This document shows, one piece after another, positions 63,344-64,000 of a stretch of DNA of 64,000 bases. The stretch's first letter is position 1. Every line of letters starts with the position of its first letter. The notes beneath the pieces were generated by a model. That model saw nothing but the letters and a program-made list of their open reading frames with translations, was not told the origin of the DNA and did not search any database. A program made the translations under genes and the position numbers. Source of the stretch: Runella rosea. GTDB taxonomy: Bacteria > Bacteroidota > Bacteroidia > Cytophagales > Spirosomataceae. Location of the stretch: positions 3,534,001-3,598,000 of the forward strand of contig NZ_CP030850.1 in assembly GCF_003325355.1 (NCBI RefSeq), given 5' to 3'.

Positions 63344-63381
63344 GGGCGGCTGAAGCAAAATCTTCAGCCGCCCGTTTTTTT
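63344..63381 (+). terminator. Terminator of the barrel gene
   Basis: Perfect arms GGGCGGCTGAAG (63344-63355) and CTTCAGCCGCCC (63362-63373) with a T-run after, 42 bases past the stop at 63302. Confidence 0.92.
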
Positions 63382-63392
63382 GTAAAATCTTC

Positions 63393-64000
63393 TCAACGCT
63401 GGACGGTACATTTAACAAACGAGCTCGGTTGCCAGCCTTTTTTCCAACCCGTTTTGGGGAGTGACTTACGCGCAGTTTTCAATAAACCATCCGCGCTAGA
63501 CTGCATTGGCACATAACGTTGGGTCAAGTCACTAGCCGACGAATCCTTCAATCTCATTTCAACATTGGTCCAGTTAAATTCCACAAAATTCAGAAATTGT
63601 TGAACCGAAGCCCTGAGCTTGGAATCTTCGTCGTACCGAAAGGCCGTCACATAGACGGAGCGGCCGTCGGGCAAAGCAACGGAGGTATGTGTTTGTAAGA
63701 AATTATTTCCCGAAAAATTCTTGAACTCGTAGCGCTCCCCCGTCAACACTTTATTGACATCCGCAAAATTCTCCTGCGAAATATACCAGTTAAATTTCCA
63801 AAGAATATTGGTCGCTTTGCAGGACTCTACAATGAAGCCGTTATAGAGCGGAACTTCGTTTTTAAACTTATTTTCACGACTTTCAAACGTCGCCTGCGTG
63901 CCCGCTTCCTGCGTGATGGCTCCAATTTTACAGTTTCCCATCGCAAACGTCACCCCCGTTCCTTTGGCTAAATGTAGCCTGTCGATGGTTAAATCCGACC
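63393..64000 (-). CDS. Hypothetical protein, open at the window edge
   Basis: The minus-strand frame continues without stop to the right edge of the window, so the N-terminus is missing. About 202 residues are visible, ending SSFVKCTVQR. A segment near the edge reads FAMGNCKIGAI, and the middle (NILWKFNWYISQENFADV, DGRSVYVTAFRYDEDSK) has no motif I know. Two cysteines lie close to the visible ends. Whether it is exported cannot be judged. Confidence 0.6.
   Translation of the reverse strand, partial: SDLTIDRLHLAKGTGVTFAMGNCKIGAITQEAGTQATFESRENKFKNEVPLYNGFIVESCKATNILWKFNWYISQENFADVNKVLTGERYEFKNFSGNNFLQTHTSVALPDGRSVYVTAFRYDEDSKLRASVQQFLNFVEFNWTNVEMRLKDSSASDLTQRYVPMQSSADGLLKTARKSLPKTGWKKGWQPSSFVKCTVQR

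Noticed and set aside
1-64000. CRISPR arrays, insertion sequences or prophage
   Set aside because: No regularly spaced repeats, transposase motifs (DDE) or phage structural genes were seen in any part of the window.

Overview
The window looks like a chromosome segment from a Bacteroidota member of the order Cytophagales (Runella/Spirosoma/Dyadobacter-like; lineage inferred from gene content, not tested). Supporting signs are an exact Bacteroidetes-type promoter (TTTG-N20-TATATTTG) before rplM, DUF5690 and DUF3078 family proteins, a 3-coathanger-like C-terminal domain, many PorT-like outer-membrane barrels, a tRNA gene without an encoded CCA, and weak Shine-Dalgarno sequences.

Layout. 1-9.5 kb: tail of a quinone oxidoreductase, a secreted serine beta-lactamase-like hydrolase, a GT-B-like protein, a two-domain TonB protein, two tandem Cys-rich lipoproteins, and a divergent pair of exported sugar-acid type enzymes (enolase superfamily and RraA) next to a DUF5690 transporter. 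9.5-14.4 kb: nadB and the translation block rplM-rpsI-rpsB-tsf. 14.5-18.3 kb: an ECF sigma factor, a 61-residue protein, MscS, a DUF3078 protein and MscL in one direction, then a LytTR-only regulator. 18.3-22 kb: an outer-membrane barrel and three uncharacterised envelope proteins. 22-26.5 kb: lpdA and a two-subunit molybdenum hydroxylase. 26.7-36.3 kb: an efflux operon (HlyD adaptor, TolC, MacB-type ATPase, two FtsX-type permeases) ending in an NtrC-type sigma-54 activator, with its likely NtrB-type kinase just beyond an antisense 2H phosphoesterase. 36.3-39.4 kb: a small defence island with a toxin-antitoxin pair whose toxin is frameshifted, and a Septu-like ATPase/HNH pair. 39.4-44 kb: diheme cytochrome, AI-2E family transporter, beta-propeller protein and PQQ-type sugar dehydrogenase. 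44-52 kb: alaS, tRNA-Leu(CAG), a beta-CASP nuclease, and a PSD1/DUF1549/DUF1553 cytochrome. 52-64 kb: alpha/beta hydrolase, penicillin-acylase family enzyme, DEAD-box helicase, a 1276-residue DUF6807-PVC-cytochrome fusion, an alpha-toroid protein with a DTDDTA motif, and two further envelope proteins.

How parts work together. The efflux operon carries its own activator; a palindrome and a partial -24/-12 element upstream suggest autoregulated sigma-54 control, and a much better -24/-12 match precedes the barrel gene at 62571. The sigma factor/MscS/MscL run suggests an osmotic-stress unit. Several exported oxidoreductases (PQQ-type dehydrogenase, molybdenum hydroxylase, diheme and PVC-type cytochromes) point to periplasmic oxidation of sugars or aromatics.

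The least explained items are the sigma factor with a hydrophobic tail and small partner, the 19.4-22 kb envelope cluster, the DTDDTA toroid protein, the N-terminal domain of the Septu-like ATPase, and a repeat element that has become part of the TolC signal sequence. No insertion sequence, prophage or CRISPR array was seen.
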